Positions 23,883-36,003 are shown, counted from the first letter of the stretch. The stretch: DNA of 64,000 nucleotides from Lingula anatina (GCF_001039355.2 NW_019775103.1:198920-262919), one strand, 5' to 3'. Program-made: numbers and translations. The notes: generated by a model from the sequence alone, not told the origin.

Positions 23883-26465
23883 CTAGCCAGCCGTGGTAGC
23901 AGCCGCCAGGGGAAGGCTGAAGGATCTACAGCATCTGCATGTCACTTGGTCATTAGAACTCAGAAAAGTGGCAATCGTTCGAGTAAAAAACGGACAATTG
24001 GTGGATCTGCAAGTCACGGAAAAAAAAGGTACGGCAAACAACTGAAAAGGTGTTTGGAATCAGTATTAATACTATGGCAATATTAAATCGTGGTTTCATG
24101 AATTCGGCTATCAAAATCGCTAACGTTAATGTCTATTTCGAATAAGGTATTTGCTATGAACATGAGGTACATTTAACTTCATATTGAACAACTTCACATA
24201 AAACAACATGTTCAAACTTTTTAAAGTAAGATTTATACATGTAGTTTTTAGACTTTAGACAGAGAGATACAATTGATGTAAGATATATATTACTTACAAC
24301 ACCATATGCTGTTGGTGCACTGGTTGGTAGGAAGAGTCAAATCTGAAAAAAAAAAAGAAATTGAAACGTTTTGATATTATGGACGTTTTTTTTTCCCTTT
24401 TTTTTATCAAATCAATCCAATTATCTTCGCCCCTCAATTACAAAATCAAGCTCTGCGTGCATAATGGGTCAAGAATTAACTGAGGTAAATATTTCAATAA
24501 TGGGCGAAAATAAAGTTTAAATTTGTTCAAGTGTTACGTCACTAGTACATGTATGTGGTATATAGAGCCGTGATATACGACACAGATGGTGGTCAAAAAG
24601 GCTCATTCATTTCAGAGAATTATCTTTGTTATGATGTTCGGTCGCCATAGCCGAAAACATACGAATTCTCATACCGTATCGAAATAATTACAGCATCAGC
24701 ATACATCAAAACCACATACGTATGTTTACAATTTTTACGAAATGAAATTTGCAAATTGGTGTATCACACAAAAAACATGTAGAACGTTCAGTTAATGGTT
24801 TTTGGAAATTTAGGGAGACGGGTTATGTGTATAAGCAAGGGCTAATAGAAATTTCTTCAACATTCAAAAACATGCTCGCTGATATATTTACACATACCCG
24901 TATGACCCATACCACTGGCGGTGAGATGTGACGATCAATTAAGCTGGACAATTCTTGCTCTTTCCTCTTCACCTGATCCTTGGCGTTTTACACAAGATCG
25001 GAACAATGCACTTTGTGCTTTCTCTTAATCTGTTATAATCATGATGCCATCACTTGTTCCAATTTGTACCAGTGCATAGATAATAGGGCTGCGATGGACC
25101 GATACTGTTAGTTAAATATCGAGTTCCCTTCAACTAAAATAAAAGTATTAATAATTGAATTCTTTAAAGGTTATCATAAGTGATATTTAAAGAGTGACAG
25201 GTTAACTCTGCTGTGTCGCCTGGTGCGTATTGAATTCGACATTAGGGTCAAAGAACTAAAAAAATTATAAGCATAGATTTAGACATTTCAATAATGGACA
25301 TTTGGTATATTTTCGAGAAAGACTCTTCGACATGAATCCACCACTATATTTATGTAGGGTTCACCTATCATTTTCAATGTAAATACTGCTTGCTATCTTA
25401 CGTGACAAGAAGACATTGTAAAATTAAATATATAATTTTCGATCGCAACACTAATATTACTCCACACCGCATTTATGGTGAGAAAAGAAATTGATAGTTT
25501 TGGTAAGTGCGCCACCCCATGGTCAGGACACGTACTCTCTGCCTGGGCCACAGATTAATTTTTCGCTAGATATTCACATTGTACCATCTACCTTTCCATC
25601 TACCAATTATGATCACTTTTATTCAACGCGACTGGAGAAATTTGCCACGAACTACACGTGGCCGTGAATGAGGCATCTTAACCAAATGATCTATTTCTCA
25701 CCATAAATGAACTGTCTGGAGTAATATTAGTATTGCGGTCATAAATTATATATTTAATTACCCGATGTTTACTTGTCGCGTAAGATAGCAAGTAGTATTT
25801 TCAGTGAAAAATGACAGGTGAACCCTACATAAATATAGCGCTTGACTCATAATGAAGAGTCTTTCTCCCAAATCATTCGAATGTCCACCTAAAATAACGA
25901 ACTAATTGTGATTTTACCTGTAACATTTAATTGCACACATTGGATACAGCGCTGATCCGATGGTTCTATATCAACAAGGCAACCACACACAGAAACAAAG
26001 GTATTTAGACTTGCCATTCAAAGCCTATTTTGTATGCCATGTCCAATGATTATTTGCTATATCGATCAACCCAACGATTTAGATATGTTACTTTTTATAT
26101 GTACATGGTTTTCTACAAGCTAAAATAATGGTGAGAGAGAGAAAGGGAACCCTTTAGTCTATAGACAACCAACAATTAGGGCACAAAAAGCCCCGGAGAA
26201 CAATTAGTGCATATTGTACAATGTTTCGCTGTATCTAAAATACTGACATAACTGAAAAAAAAAACAACAAAATACACGTCTGTATTTTGATGCAACACTG
26301 TATTATAGTTATGATCCTAAACATGAAGTATCATGAAAACTACATTGCGAAAAAATACAGTTTCACGGCCCGTGTAGAGGATCACCTACTTGTAAATTGT
26401 CCGTCTATCCCGACAACCACAAGACAGAGCAACGCACCAAATAACAAAGTACGCACACGACCCAT
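23883..26465 (-). pseudogene. Peptide gene A4: frame-scrambled copy
   Basis: An intact exon 1 (26465-26386, signal peptide with two changes, A10G and A22G) is followed by exon 2 at 24319-24298 and exon 3 at 24041-23883. Exon 2 is one base shorter than in A1-A3. Exon 3 has one extra base in its T-run, so the two shifts cancel. The frame is open throughout (261 nt), but the stretch holding Cys1-Cys3 is read in another frame and loses them. From there the usual C-x4-C-x18-C-x-C-C returns, followed by a longer tail. Closer to exon 2, a second exon 1 around 24910 is decayed and lacks a signal peptide. It is either a pseudogene or a five-cysteine variant; there is no expression evidence, and the 2 kb first intron spans an inverted repeat. 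Confidence 0.5.
25263..25880. repeat. Imperfect inverted repeat within unit 4
   Basis: The block 25310-25490 reappears in reverse complement at about 25690-25870, with a spacer of about 200 bp. The pairing includes CTATCTTACGTGACAAGAAG against its inverted partner near 25770. The same arrangement is found at 34150-35430. Confidence 0.7.
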
Positions 26466-26536
26466 GACGCTGGCGGTGAGATGTGACAAAGAAGTACAAA
26501 TCTCGCTTTTTCTTTTTCTACAGTTGGTTCCTGCTG

Positions 26537-26543
26537 TTTTATA
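26537..26543 (-). promoter_or_regulatory. TATA box upstream of the A4 signal exon
   Basis: TATAAAA on the minus strand, 72 bp upstream of the start codon at 26465, kept as in A1-A3. Confidence 0.55.
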
Positions 26544-27408
26544 CAGGAATGGAACAATTTATCTTTTTTTTCCGAATTTGTCATTAAAAAGATACCATCA
26601 CTTGTTCCCGTTTGTGCCAGTGTGTAAATAATAGAGTTGTAACAGACCGGTTCTGTTACGTAAGTATCGAGTTGTTATAGGAATTATCATAAGTGATGCT
26701 ATTAAGTGGCTGATAAATTCTTCTATGTAGAAAACATGCTTATTATAAACGAACCCATATGATCAATTTTTTTCCTAAAATATACTTATGTCGACTTATG
26801 CCGTGTCGCTTGGTGGCGATTTAAATGCGACATTTATATCAAACGACAAAAAATAAGAAACGTAAATTAAGAAATTTACACAATAGACATTTAAGATAAG
26901 ACTCTTCATTATGAACCATGCACTATATTTAGGTAGGGTACACCTATCATTTTCACTGAAAATACTGTTAGCTATCTTACGTGACAAGAAAGACATCGTA
27001 AAATTGAATATAGACATTATAACGTAACACTAAAATTACATTATACAGTTAATTTATAGTGAGAAATAGAAATGCATCATTTTGGTAAGTGCGTAACCCC
27101 ATGGTCAGGAGATATTGCACTCGTTTGTGTCTTACATAGTACACCGCCAACGTTTATCAAATCCACTTCCAGTATTCACGAAATTGTGGCCCAGGCTAGA
27201 TTGATGCCCGTAAAAAAATGCAGGATAGAACAACGTTGTACATGTTTAGGCCTTCTTCCGGTCTTTTTTGTGCGTTTCTTTCATTAAGCACGTTATCCAC
27301 CAGTATATTTGTGTATACTAGCATATTTCATTACAATTTGCGTATTGTATTGGCGTTGCCATTATCACTGACGGTTCTTCTCGACAAATCATTGTAAACA
27401 ACTTTACT

Positions 27409-27592
27409 ACCCGTTTTCAAGGTGTGTGTCAGTACGCATTTCACAGTATCATACCCCGGAACAAAATTTAAGATAAGATGCACTACTTTCCAACCCCTCT
27501 GAGAATCATCACTATCACATCACGTACTAGGCAAGTGCGGTGTCGCGACTGATACTTCGAAGAGCGTGCTGACACACACCTTGAAAACGGGT
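27409..27592. mobile_element. MITE with ACCCGTTTTCAAGG ends (184 bp)
   Basis: The left end reads ACCCGTTTTCAAGGTGTGTG and the right end is its exact inverse for about 24 bases, with one mismatch further in, giving terminal inverted repeats of about 29 bp. It interrupts the unit 4 sequence, which is continuous across this point in units 1 and 2. It has no coding capacity. Confidence 0.75.
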
Positions 27593-27829
27593 AATGTGGT
27601 CCGATCTATCGATGAATACAGGATCATTCGGTGCCGAGTCTGGTAGTTAGGTAAGCCTGATACAGCTATATGAAAAACAGCTCTCTTCAAGGCCTTGTCA
27701 GCGGAATGAAAACGGGGGAAATCATTAAAATGAACTTTTTCTCAACTCTTATTCACCTTGAATACCATTAAAGTACTGGATACAATATTTTTTTTAACTT
27801 CTTCACCTCTATCACAATATCGTTTATTT

Positions 27830-28992
27830 GGAAGGATTCATCCACAGAAATGCACTGCATGACGTCACGCATAGCCCACTGCGCATGCGTGCACTTTTAA
27901 TGAGTTTCTAGATTGCCATAGGAAAATGAATGGGTTCGCGATTCGTGGGTAATTCGTGATAATTGACAAACTAACGGCCTGATGCCGATAGACAGCAACG
28001 CTGTGCTATGCTTCAAGCAACTCCTGACCAAATATCGCTAGGGTTTTTAAAAAAATTATGTTGTACACACGTACTAAGAAGTTTGCCGTGTATTGCCTAG
28101 CCTACCCTCAGCAAAACGCACATATTTTCAGAAATAGTGATTTTAGACGGTAGATTCACTCAGAAACAAAGGCAAACTAATTCGTTGCCGATAGCACCAG
28201 CAGATAGCAGCACCAAACAGAGTCTGATTAAAAACTTTCATGGCAATTGAAGAACTTTTACCACTGTACAATGGAGTCCAAAAAAAGCACTTGGCACAAA
28301 TGTGAAACTGCCCAGTGCAAGGCCAGGAATTCAATCAGTATTTTCAATCATATTATCAGATTCTACATAAATTGACTGACAATATCACTACTCAGTATTT
28401 AACTAATCTCTTAATCCAAAATTCCTATCATCATTTAATAATAATGCAAAATTCTTCTTTCAGATTGCTATTTATTTTTAATTTTAATGCTGCAACTGTT
28501 CCAAAATAATCTTGTAGTAAAGGAAAAATGCAAATAAGAAGTGGAAGACCAATTTTACCCACATTATTCAATTATTTGAATATAAAAAGAATAAGATCAC
28601 GATTTAACAAATTAAAATAATATTTCATGAACTCTTTCATGAATAACATATGAAACAAAATTAAAGTTATAAATTAGTGGTAATGGCTTATTCTGGAATA
28701 TATGACCTCTGCGCATCATCAGTACCTGACTTGGTACAGTATAGTTACTACTTGGATACAGAGTTAAATTTAATAATGTAACAATAAGAACAATATATAT
28801 TACAATAAACTTCTCTACTCATGTCAGACGCTTGTTACCATGAACTAACACTACTTGACAATGGGCTGAGCACTTATCACAGAGTCTGTGTACGATGCCA
28901 TTGTTGTGCTGTGATTGGCTAGTTGAGTCACGTGAAGCCCTACTTTAGCGCCCTCGCGTATCGCGTGAATGCTGCGCATTTCTGGCCATGTG
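27830..28992. mobile_element. About 1.1 kb insertion of unknown type in unit 4
   Basis: Unit 4 matches the other units up to about 27829 and again from about 28993, where the AAAATATTGATGACAA block resumes. The sequence between has no counterpart elsewhere in the window. I see no transposase motif or clear terminal repeats; the plus-strand frame from 28315 is uninformative. Confidence 0.4.
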
Positions 28993-29430
28993 AAAATATT
29001 GATGACAAAGCACTTTTTTGCCCTGCGTTTCCCCATCTTTCACACCCCCCCCCCAACGTGACAGGATGAAATTCTGGACTGAGGGGGTACAGATACATCA
29101 TATAATAGCCAACAAATATTCAATCACATTTGCCATTTTTTTTTTTTAAGACACAGGTGCTACCCAATGGCATTCTACGGGATTTTGTGTTTATATTTAA
29201 TCAAGATAAGAGAGGCAAAGTGTGGTTTTGGGTTCGAAAGTGCATTATATGTGTGGTCGTGTTACAATCCCTGTGATATAACGAAAAAAGTAGTTTCTCT
29301 ATGAGCAGCTGGCAAAAGGTATGTTAGAAACGGGTAACAAATAATAGTGCTGCAGGAAAAGTTGGAAATATGAAATTGTAGCTGAAGTCGGAAGCACTCG
29401 AAGTTGCATGCAACTGTATTTGAGACGTTT

Positions 29431-30726
29431 TTAGGAAAGTTTGGCGTAGTCAAACGACATTTTATGGCGACAACAATCTCCAGAGCTTAATTGCGCACAT
29501 GTGCATTCTGCACATGCTCAATTGTGCCCTAGAGGGGTAATTTCCATTGGGGCACATGTTGCTACTTATACCATGGGGCATCACTGCCTGGCCTCATTTT
29601 GCTTGATTCATTCTGTTCACGCGCATGATACAATTAAGCTACAAGTTATCTCAAATCTTCAACTGAAATCTTCAGTTAAAAAATATCATTTTACCTCTAT
29701 GAGAACTTTCCAGCAGTTCACTCGATCTGTTGAAGCGTACAGTGACAGATTCTGCACAACTTCAAGCAAGGATCAACAGTACAATTGCCGACTGTTACAT
29801 GAATGCGGTAAGTTTTATTTTCTCTAGCGATTTAGCAGTTGCTGTTGACAAAGCGTTTTCTATCCAGGAGTTTCTTGTTTGCTCCGATAGCAGTCACTGT
29901 GACTGCACAAAGAAATTAAGGGTCCTTGCGTGTAGAATCGCCAGTCACCTGATGACATAGGCGGACGTAATGTCCCGAAATTTATTGGATATCACATGGG
30001 CACCTGCTATGCCGATTCAGTTACCTACTTTTAGTTTCCCACTTCTATCATATTCCATGTCAGACGTTTCACTGTCCAGGGTAGATACCTTAGCAAGGTA
30101 GAGTATCTTGCTCAGTCTGACCTGCACATCATTATAAACCAGCTTAATCCAAAAATCAACCCTCCTTTCCTCATCAACTATTCGTTTTTGTTATCACTGA
30201 AGTTACCATTTATACCTACTGTTTACTTATCATTGAGTTTCACATTTATAGCTCTGTCTTTAAGTCTTCTGAAGAAAATGTGTGGTCTTATATCAACCCC
30301 CACCCTTCACACATCTCTACTACTTACTTACTTACTTAGGGCATTACAACTGATACATGAAGAGCATCTCAAGTAAGTCAGAGTAGTAAATAGCCTCTTT
30401 GCAACCCCACAAATGAACTTTGTGCAAAATTGTTGGTAAATAATAACTTTTGCTGACTCGTCGCATCATAATTTTTAGGATGATGAGTCTTATTGAATAT
30501 TTGATATATAATATGTATCCCTAAGGCCATAACATTTAATACAGGCAACAATTTGCTACATTGTTATTATTGTTAAAACGATCAGGATAGAGGGGTTATA
30601 TAATAAAAGCGGCCTTGTTTGGCCAAATCACGAACAATCAATACTCCTTGTTGCCTTCTTTCTTGCTATGAATGAGACTATAAAAGTTTGTGGTACACTG
30701 AGATGGAGGAGACATAAATCTTTTAT
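29431..30726. mobile_element. About 1.3 kb insertion of unknown type in unit 4
   Basis: It splits the segment that is continuous at 11420-11450 in unit 1: the match stops after GAGACGTTT and resumes with TTTAAGCTCAAATTT. It contains an open plus-strand frame at 29501-29827 of 108 codons without a recognisable domain. A gene fragment or an unclassified element are both possible. Confidence 0.4.
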
Positions 30727-30927
30727 TTAAGCTCAAATTTCGATGAAGCAAAGAATCTGTCACCCAGTATCCAGATCAAAGTAACGTTGTTAAAGCGCAA
30801 TTGTCAATGTCCAAGGGCTTATTCCCATTGAAACTATCGTGCGTGTTGGGGTTTATGCTTTCGTGTGTGTTGGGGTTTATGCTTTCCTTGGGGAAACACG
30901 CCGATTTTAACACGCATTCTCAAAATA

Positions 30928-32590
30928 CAGACTTGACATTTAATATGGAATATTTCAGTTTCGAAGGTATGCCTAGGTAAAAATGCATTCTTTTTTCAAA
31001 AAAACTCGGATCTCATATAAGATATGTGAATGGAGAAGTGTGTAGGCAGGTGTATCGCTTCCAATTCACTGAATTCCAGGTTTGTTGCGCTGCTGCATTA
31101 TGTAATATGCAGTGATTTAATTGGGTAGTGCTCCTTTGGGCAGGTCAAAGCTTGGCTTTGGCAAAGCATGGTTCTTCCAAAAAAGTATCCATATGTCGGC
31201 AACTACTGCATAGAAGAATTTGAAATTTTGCATGCAAGTGGTCGGTTTTGCAGGGTGTAAAATGAGCTATGCACTGCTCCGCAAATTTGTTAATCTGTGG
31301 CAGAATGGCTCGAAAAAGTCAGACATTGCCAGACAGATAATTGTGCCAAACGAAACGGTCCGCACAGTTTTATAGAGTAATGTCCAGACTGATGTACCTA
31401 CACAGAGACCACACCCAGTGCATTGGAATCTTACCACCAGGGTACAGGACGTACTGTCTGTCAGGATATGTTGTTGCAACTAAACAAAAACCACCCAGTC
31501 CGTTCAGAATAAGGGGTAAATTGCCACCAAAACGCATTTTTCAAGGCCCTTAGCGAACACCAAACTGGTTTTAGCTGGTTAGAATACCAGACGACCTCGG
31601 GGGAACCCACTGTAAACAGCAAAACATCGCTGTATGTTTCTCTAATGAATTGGGGACCTTGACTGTTTCTGAGTTGAACACTGAAAACTCGTGGCTTTTT
31701 TTATTGAGGTCAGTTTTCACCTATACCGCTCAACTTGTCAAAACAGAGTTTACAGACATCCAGAAGAGGACAACGGCTAAGCGTGTGCCGCGTTTAAAAG
31801 TGACTAAGTTCATTAACAGCGTCGGTAATTGGAGCGGATACCACATTGGTGCCAAAACACCAATGATGGTCATTCACAAAAACCTGAACCAGATTAAATA
31901 AAGGAATAATCTGGGAACCACTTGACTATCATTTGACAGGGGGCACCTTAAGAACAATTTTAGGTTGCTCGGTGAAATTGCCGGTACACACAGAGCACTT
32001 TTAAAAGCAGATTACTTACAGAACCAAGGGAATGAGCAGCTACCTTGGTAATCAAAATCGCCACATTTGAACCACATAGACAATATGTGGGTAGGCCATT
32101 ACTCGCCGAATCAATGGCCTACATGTCCTACAACAAAACTGGACCAAATTGGACAGATTTTGACCGATGCCTGGAATGTTATTCCAGATTTAACTCTAAA
32201 AACCTAACCCAAGGAATGCCTTGCCCCTTGAGAGCGCTGGTAGCAGACAGAATAGGTCAAGCGTAACAGCGACCGTTACTGTGACTACACACTGACATGG
32301 GGGTTCTTTGTGAGGCGTGTAACTCTTTTACAGAAAATAATTTGGAAAATATGGAGATCCAAAATATCTCTTTTAATTGTTGTCGTATGACATAGAATAG
32401 GCAATGTGTTTTTGTTTGCTTCTCTGGCGAATTCCATTAATTAACTGAAGTCACAATGACATCAAAGAGATAATTAAAAGTTATTAAAACCCGATTTTAA
32501 TCCTTATTTTCATTTATCAGTCAGCAAAAAAGGAAAAAAATGATGAAAAATGATTTCGAAAAAAATATTCCATATTAAATGTCAAGTCTG
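30928..32590 (+). mobile_element. Degenerate Tc1/mariner transposon
   Basis: The element is bounded by terminal inverted repeats starting CAGACTTGACATTTAATATG and is flanked on both sides by TA, the standard Tc1/mariner target duplication. Plus-strand coding remnants appear in order. At about 31264-31375 is a helix-turn-helix start (KFVNLWQNGSKKSDIARQ) that runs into a stop. At about 31650-31901 there are middle fragments. At about 32050-32266 is the region that normally reads SPDLNPIENVW (here SPHLNHIDNMW, followed by AWNVIPDL). Stops and frameshifts break it, so it cannot make an active transposase. Confidence 0.85.
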
Positions 32591-33129
32591 TATATTATGA
32601 GAAAATCGGAAGATCGCTCGTCTGCCTTATTCTAATTGGCCGCGGGGCAGTAATTGTGTCAGTCGCTCTATGCCTGCCCTATCCTTTTGGTTTAGTGATA
32701 GCCACGTAACCTGACCGTTCATGCCCATGTTTTTTATAGCTCCAAAGGTGGTTACTTGTACACACATCAATGAAGATCCCTGACATCATGAGCGAAGGCC
32801 TTCATCGGACTGAGAAGTGTTTTGAAAGCATAGTACCACAACTTTGAATGGAATGAATTCTCTTGTTCAAGTGGTCTCAAGCCCGGTGTGAGAGAGACAG
32901 GGTAGTAGGCTAGGAAGCATAGTGAGTATTCACTATGATTGTCAGTGACAAGACCGGACCGATGAAACAGTGGCTTAACGGGGGCCATTGAAGCATATCA
33001 GACATGTTTGAAACGTGAGGGGATAAAAAGGATGAACATATACCAGCCCTCGATCTGGTCAGTCGTACATGTTATAGATATATCCTGATTATTGGATATT
33101 TGCTTTATTGCTTATTTTATTGCATTTTA

Positions 33130-34141
33130 GAGAGCAAGGTAGATACATTGTACAATATCTCTATATTTTGACTAAAGTGATCTTTTATATTACCAAAACA
33201 AACAACTTCTTTTAACGTTTATGGCACTTGATATACATTTTCTATTTACGTATTTGGAAACGAAATAAGAAATACGTTTTCTTTGTAACGCGAAATGATG
33301 AAAATAATCATCTCTTTAGAACAGTATATGCTAAAACGAGTCTTATGAATAACAGTTGGATTCATGATCAAATACATTTTCTAAAAAGAGAAGCAATGGA
33401 TACATCTTCTTGTTCTCACAATCGCAGAATGAAGCATATACAGTATATTGTCTAACAGTATAACTAGTGCAGCATTTGGTTTCGGTTATTCCATACGTAA
33501 GCGTGACCTTCAAATTGGAGGCATGATCTTGTTCCTGTTGATTTCTTTGCTTCTCTTTATCTGAAAGTTAATACAATCGGTAATGTATATTTTTAGAAAC
33601 TTGGTTCAATCAATGTGGATTGGTGAAGTTACACTAACCAAGTATAATGACATTAAAGTATCTATCTGCCCCAAAACTCAAACATATTAACCTCATACAA
33701 ATAAAAATGAAAACTGATGCTAATATAAGTATACGAACAGGAATAAAGAACTCTGTATAACGGCGTTGCGCGTCCTTATTAGCACTACGCAGATTGTTTA
33801 AGATTTTAAAAGACTTACGATTTGACAACATCCGATATAAAATTCCAATAGCATATTCTGAAGTTCTAATATACACTGACTAAAATTACCAATTACAAGT
33901 AAAGTACGACATACTGAGGGCGGGATAACGTATCTTCCTTGTCATTTCATGCATACATACTCTACCACTAGCGCAAATACAGCGTCTATGGACTTTGACA
34001 CACGCCTACACGAACACACACCCACGCATACAGGTACACGCACACACGTTGTACTTAACAAATCACTTCCGTGTTCGAATCACACGCTCTAAGTTTACAC
34101 GAGAGCGCGCACGTGAACGAACACAGATGATGGCCACGTGC
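33130..34141 (-). pseudogene. Diverged relic of the peptide unit (exon 4 side)
   Basis: The acceptor block before 33573 and the sequence either side (for example ATACATTTTCTA at 33233) resemble the exon 4 region of units 1-3 but are much more diverged. No exon 3 follows; the similarity stops at about 34141, where a single undetermined base lies at 34142. After the acceptor the minus strand stays open for about 70 codons in one frame and includes several Cys. I cannot tell whether that is chance. Confidence 0.4.
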
Positions 34142-34149
34142 NCAACATT

Positions 34150-35430
34150 AATTTAGACATTTAATAATGGACCTTTGATATATTTTCGAGAAAGACTTTT
34201 TGTCATGAATCCACCACTATATTTATGTAGTGTTCGTCTATCATTTTCACTATAAATACTGCTTTCTCTCTTACATGACAAGAAGACATTGTAAAATTAA
34301 ATATACAATTTTCGACCGCAACACTAATATTACTCCACACATATTTTAAGTGTATTTATGGTGAGAAATAGAAATAGATAGTTTTGGTAAGTGCGTTACC
34401 CGATGATCGGGATACCCTCTGCCTGGACCACAGATTAATGTTTCAATAGATATTCACCGATATGTCTCTGGCTATATATATTTATATTTATATAGACTCC
34501 ACCTATTATTTTGACTGTAAATACTGATTGCTTTCTTACGTGACAAGAAAACATCGTACAATTAAAGGTATATATTTTATATACAATACTGATATTGCAC
34601 CATACAATTAACCTTAAGTGAAAAATAGAAATAGATAATTTTGGTAAGTGGGTAACCCCATTATCAGGAGATGTTGCACTCACGTTTTTGTCTTTTATCT
34701 GTACATCGCCGACGCTTATCCAATTCTCTTCCAGTATTCACCAAATGGTGACCCAGGCGAGGTTATGGCCCTCAAAAAAAAAAAAAAAAGAATAGTTGGA
34801 TAGAACCATGACGCACCTGTGTTGGCCTGTTTCAAGTCGCGGGCTGTACGTTTGTTTAAGAAGGCACGTCATCTATCAGTATACTTGTGCACAGTATATT
34901 GACATATTTCACGTAATTTACTTATTGCACAGTGGCATATTTCATACGCATGTAATTTACTTATTATATTGGCATTTTTGGAGGGAAATAATTTCGTGTA
35001 TGCTGCAACAGAAAAGGATGAGTCGTCGATGTACCGATGAAATATACACAAACATGAGTGCAACATCTCCTGATCATTCATTGTACCATCTAACAGGACC
35101 GCTGATTAATTATGATCACTTTTCTCCAACGCGAATGGAGAAATTTGCCACGGATTAGCCAAAGACATACGCTTGAAATAGCACAAAGTGAAAAAACGAC
35201 ACGTGGCCATGAATGAGGCATCTTAACCTAATGATCTATTTCTCACCATAAATGAACTGTGTGGAGTAATATTAGTGTTGCAGTCATAAATTATATATTT
35301 AGTTTTAGGATGTTTTCTTGTCACGTAAGATAGCAAGCGGTATTTTCAGTGAAAAATGATAGGTGAACCCTACATAAATATAGTGATTGATTCAAAATGA
35401 AGAGTCTTTCTCCCAAATATCTCTAATGGC
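34150..35430. repeat. Second large imperfect inverted repeat
   Basis: The left arm (about 34150-34440) and right arm (about 35200-35430) are inverted copies, and both match the arms at 25263-25880. An extra degenerate block with a run of A at 34775-34790 lies between them. This whole structure and the one in unit 4 look like copies of each other. Confidence 0.6.
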
Positions 35431-35804
35431 CATTGTGTAAATTTCTAAATTTAGGTTCCTAATTGCTTGTCCTTTGACCCAAATACCGCATTTAAATCTG
35501 CACCAAGCGACACAGCTGTACTTAAAGAGAAACGGAATCCACCCATATCTTTTAGGAAATGAATTAATCATATAGGTATGTGCAGGTAATACGCGTTTGT
35601 GGTTCAGCATAGTTAACCTACAACTTTGTAAGTATTACTTATGGTAACCTATAACGAATCAATTATTAATACATTAAGTTGAAAGGCACTTGATATTTAA
35701 ATAACGGTGCCGGTCCATCACAACTCTATTATTTACGCACTGCCACAAACGGGAACAAGTGATGGTATCACTGCAATAACATACGGTGCATTGTTTTGTT
35801 CCTG

Positions 35805-36003
35805 TATAAAACACCAAGAATCAGCTGCAGAAAAGAGGAAGTAGAGGGAGAGTTGTCTTTCTAAGTTGACCGTCTCATCCCTCCGCAAGAGTTGTAGGTC
35901 GTACGTGTACTTTGTTACTTGTTTCAGTGTTCTGTCTTGTTTGTGATCGTCAGGATAGGCGCACAGATACAGTTAGGTGCACGTATTACAACAAGTAGGT
36001 GAT
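35805..36003 (+). pseudogene. Inverted, broken copy of peptide exon 1 with its promoter
   Basis: On the plus strand a TATAAAA at 35805-35811 is followed at the usual distance by sequence matching the signal-peptide exon of A1-A4 (GGTCGTACGTGTACTTTG and onward). The ATG has changed, and there are insertions before the splice site. No usable exon 2 or 3 follows. It is a relic in the opposite orientation to the array. Confidence 0.6.

Larger units (their letters stand above)
23826..30840. repeat. Tandem duplication, rearranged partial unit 4
   Basis: A patchwork. 23826-25550 matches the exon 3 to promoter side but is diverged. 25560-25890 is an inverted segment. 25890-27400 resembles unit 2 closely and carries an intact exon 1. 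A MITE follows at 27409-27592. 27650-27830 and 28990-29430 resume the unit, split by a 1.1 kb insertion. A second insertion fills 29431-30726. The last 110 bp, to 30840, match 11440-11555 of unit 1. Confidence 0.75.

Noticed and set aside
33634..33876. Minus-strand hydrophobic frame of 80 codons as a possible GPCR upstream exon
   Set aside because: It has one hydrophobic segment but none of the TM1-TM3 landmarks (N of TM1, LxxxD of TM2, DRY) and no fitting donor.
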